In this document: one piece after another, positions 62,807 through 64,000 of the stretch
How the letters are laid out: each line of letters starts with the position of its first letter
Numbering within the stretch: position 1 is the stretch's first letter
NCBI RefSeq assembly: GCF_000265425.1
Contig: NC_018014.1
Coordinates: forward strand, 3,906,001 to 3,970,000
Source: Terriglobus roseus DSM 18391
GTDB taxonomy: Bacteria > Acidobacteriota > Terriglobia > Terriglobales > Acidobacteriaceae
Reading direction: 5' to 3'
Length of the DNA: 64,000 bases
Notes under the pieces: generated by a model
Seen by the model: the letters and a program-made list of their open reading frames with translations, nothing else
Databases searched by the model: none
What the model was told of the DNA's origin: nothing
Translations under genes and position numbers: made by a program

Positions 62807-63586
62807 ATGACGCGATCCGTAGCAACATTGGCTCTGGTACTTCTGCCGGTGCTATTACCCGGCCAGACAACTCACCCGCCCGCCAGCGCAGATGCCACGG
62901 TCGCACAGGCTAAGACGCAGCAATCGAACCAGCCACTGAGCGCCATACTGATGCAGGACGTGGATGCAAGACGCGTAAAGATTGGCGACCCGGTAAAGGT
63001 GCGTACCTACTCCGGCCTCACTCTCGCAGGCGGTACCCGTATCGCTCCGGGCGCGGTCATGACCGGACACTTCACGCAAGTATCAAAGCTCGGTAAAGGC
63101 TCGATCGAGTCGCGCCTCGCCATGGTCTTTGATCAGGTCCAGGTCTCCGGTGGGCAGTTCAGAGCCGTCCACATGGGCATCGCCGGTCTTGCTGCAGCGC
63201 CGCCTCCCATCGAAATTGAAAACGATTCGGAGATCGGCGCAAGCTCTGCTTCGCCGTTCCCAGGCGCTCGCTCGACAGGCATCAACGTGGATCCTTCCAA
63301 CCAAAGGAGCACCGGGGCCACAACGGGTGGGACCGGGGGCACCCGTGTCACACGCGGCTTGCCAGGCCAGACAAACGGTTCTCAGATCGACGGCAGAAAC
63401 GGCCCTCAGATAAACCTTCCCGGCGATCACATCGGCGCGATGGCAAGCGTCGGCTCCACCGTTCCCGGCATAAGTCTGAGTCCAAGTCCTGCGGACCGAT
63501 CGGTACTCGTATCAACGTCGAACAACATCGAACTCCGGGCAGGCACGCCACTGGTGCTACTTCCAATCGCAGACACGCAGCAATAA
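62807..63586 (+). CDS. Secreted protein of unknown function
   Basis: The 259-residue protein starts at 62807 with a GTAGGAGA ribosome-binding site and a signal peptide (SVATLALVLLPVLLPGQT). The mature part has a compact beta domain (about residues 45-130): LMQDVDARRVKIGDPVKVRT, LTLAGGTRIAPGAVMTGHF and RLAMVFDQVQVSGGQFR. A low-complexity Gly/Ser/Thr stretch with PGISLSPSPADRS follows, then a closing beta strand (NNIELRAGTPLVLLPI). It looks like a coating or adhesin-type protein, with no confident family. An upstream open frame in the same frame is not coding. Confidence 0.65.
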   Translation: MTRSVATLALVLLPVLLPGQTTHPPASADATVAQAKTQQSNQPLSAILMQDVDARRVKIGDPVKVRTYSGLTLAGGTRIAPGAVMTGHFTQVSKLGKGSIESRLAMVFDQVQVSGGQFRAVHMGIAGLAAAPPPIEIENDSEIGASSASPFPGARSTGINVDPSNQRSTGATTGGTGGTRVTRGLPGQTNGSQIDGRNGPQINLPGDHIGAMASVGSTVPGISLSPSPADRSVLVSTSNNIELRAGTPLVLLPIADTQQ

Positions 63587-63659
63587 ATCCACCACCACAT
63601 TGCACTGAGACCCGGCGTCGTGAATCGTCCGGTCCAGACCATCTTCTCTCGGCAATAAG

Positions 63660-63691
63660 AAGGCCGTCGCCCCATCAGGAGCGACGGCCTT
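63660..63691. terminator. Bidirectional terminator
   Basis: AAGGCCGTCGC and GCGACGGCCTT form a perfect 11-bp stem around a 10-base loop, 74 nt after the secreted protein gene and 16 nt past the stop of the truncated minus-strand gene. TTC and CTTCTTATT flank the two sides. Confidence 0.75.
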
Positions 63692-63706
63692 TCAACGTTG
63701 CTTCGT

Positions 63707-64000
63707 TTAGAGTCCGGCCATTGACATAGGAGCGGCATCGCCGCCCTTCGCCATGATCTCCGCCAGCCCATGCAGACGCTTCGCATCAGCCGGTGTCTTC
63801 GCCGTCATAGCCGCCTTCTCCAACTGCGGAGCGACGGACTTCAGTTTGGCCGCGTCCTTCTTCGATGTACCGGCCTTCTCGATTGCGCTGCGCAGGGCCG
63901 CAATCTTTGCCGCAGGCAGACTCTCGCCACGGCCCAGTTGATCCAGGTAAGCCTTCGCCGTGATGAACGTTGCAGGCCACACAATCTGCGGCTGGTTCTG
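63707..64000 (-). CDS. C-terminal end of an unknown protein (truncated at the window edge)
   Basis: 98 codons are visible, open to the right edge, so the N-terminus is missing. The sequence is helical and Ala/Lys-rich (AYLDQLGRGESLPAAKIAALRSAIE; KKDAAKLKSVAPQLEKAAMTA; DAKRLHGLAEIMAKGGD) and ends GDAAPMSMAGL. It looks like a set of paired alpha helices, perhaps a periplasmic or haem-protein tail, but no family can be named. Confidence 0.5.
   Translation of the reverse strand, partial: QNQPQIVWPATFITAKAYLDQLGRGESLPAAKIAALRSAIEKAGTSKKDAAKLKSVAPQLEKAAMTAKTPADAKRLHGLAEIMAKGGDAAPMSMAGL

Overview
The window looks like chromosomal DNA of an Acidobacteriota member, most likely the Terriglobus/Granulicella/Edaphobacter group. 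This is inferred from the GC-rich coding sequence, the many secreted proteins of acidobacterial type (DUF4142, PQQ-like beta-propeller, OprB-type porin), the NtrY/NtrX-like pair and the general gene style. No taxonomic marker such as rRNA is present. I saw no rRNA, tRNA, CRISPR array, insertion sequence or prophage module. Genes are tightly packed on both strands in short operons, often with ATGA overlaps.

Positions 1-12,900 hold housekeeping and envelope genes: a partial acyltransferase, pyrG, DUF4142 and DUF4230 proteins, a VapBC-type toxin-antitoxin pair with a palindromic operator candidate, and an OmpA-like protein followed by an unusually structured RNA region. They are followed by a DnaC-like ATPase, rpmE with its own promoter and folded leader, a DusB-type tRNA dihydrouridine synthase and a YghZ-type aldo/keto reductase. 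Positions 12,900-24,900 hold a putative PD-(D/E)XK protein next to a YfiT/DinB protein. The tldD - zinc-ribbon-like protein - pmbA operon, a PQQ beta-propeller, a UvrC-like protein with a degenerate GIY-YIG domain, a HAD phosphatase, rpe and a BamD-like TPR lipoprotein-type protein come next.

Positions 24,900-36,000 contain an NtrY/NtrX-like two-component pair whose regulator lacks the GAFTGA loop, alanine dehydrogenase, a decayed acyltransferase-3 pseudogene, a polytopic membrane protein and the cell-shape operon mreB-mreC-mreD. Positions 36,000-42,400 carry a secreted beta-propeller-like protein, a DMT exporter, a Cof-type HAD phosphatase, a lytic transglycosylase, a YbhN-type flippase-like protein and nrdR.

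Positions 42,500-53,000 form a lysine/diaminopimelate cluster: asd-lysC, dapB, aminopeptidase M29, TMEM175-type channel, dapA, dapD, a second TMEM175-type channel and ribonuclease J. Palindromic REP-like elements are scattered between these genes. The lysine genes supply meso-diaminopimelate, and with mreBCD and the transglycosylase they make this a cell-wall-rich neighbourhood.

Positions 53,000-64,000 are more accessory: a TetR regulator and membrane protein sharing an operator-like sequence, a membrane-anchored MutS-like ATPase, a class C beta-lactamase-like hydrolase, an OprB porin, a tandem ABM-domain membrane protein, a YtfJ-like protein with a histone-H1-like tail, a divergent cyclase-family protein, a secreted unknown and a truncated unknown at the right edge. 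Several genes (the UvrC-like gene, rpe, dapD and the membrane protein at 31746) have a TANNNT hexamer ending exactly 6 nt before the start codon and no clear Shine-Dalgarno, suggesting leaderless transcripts.
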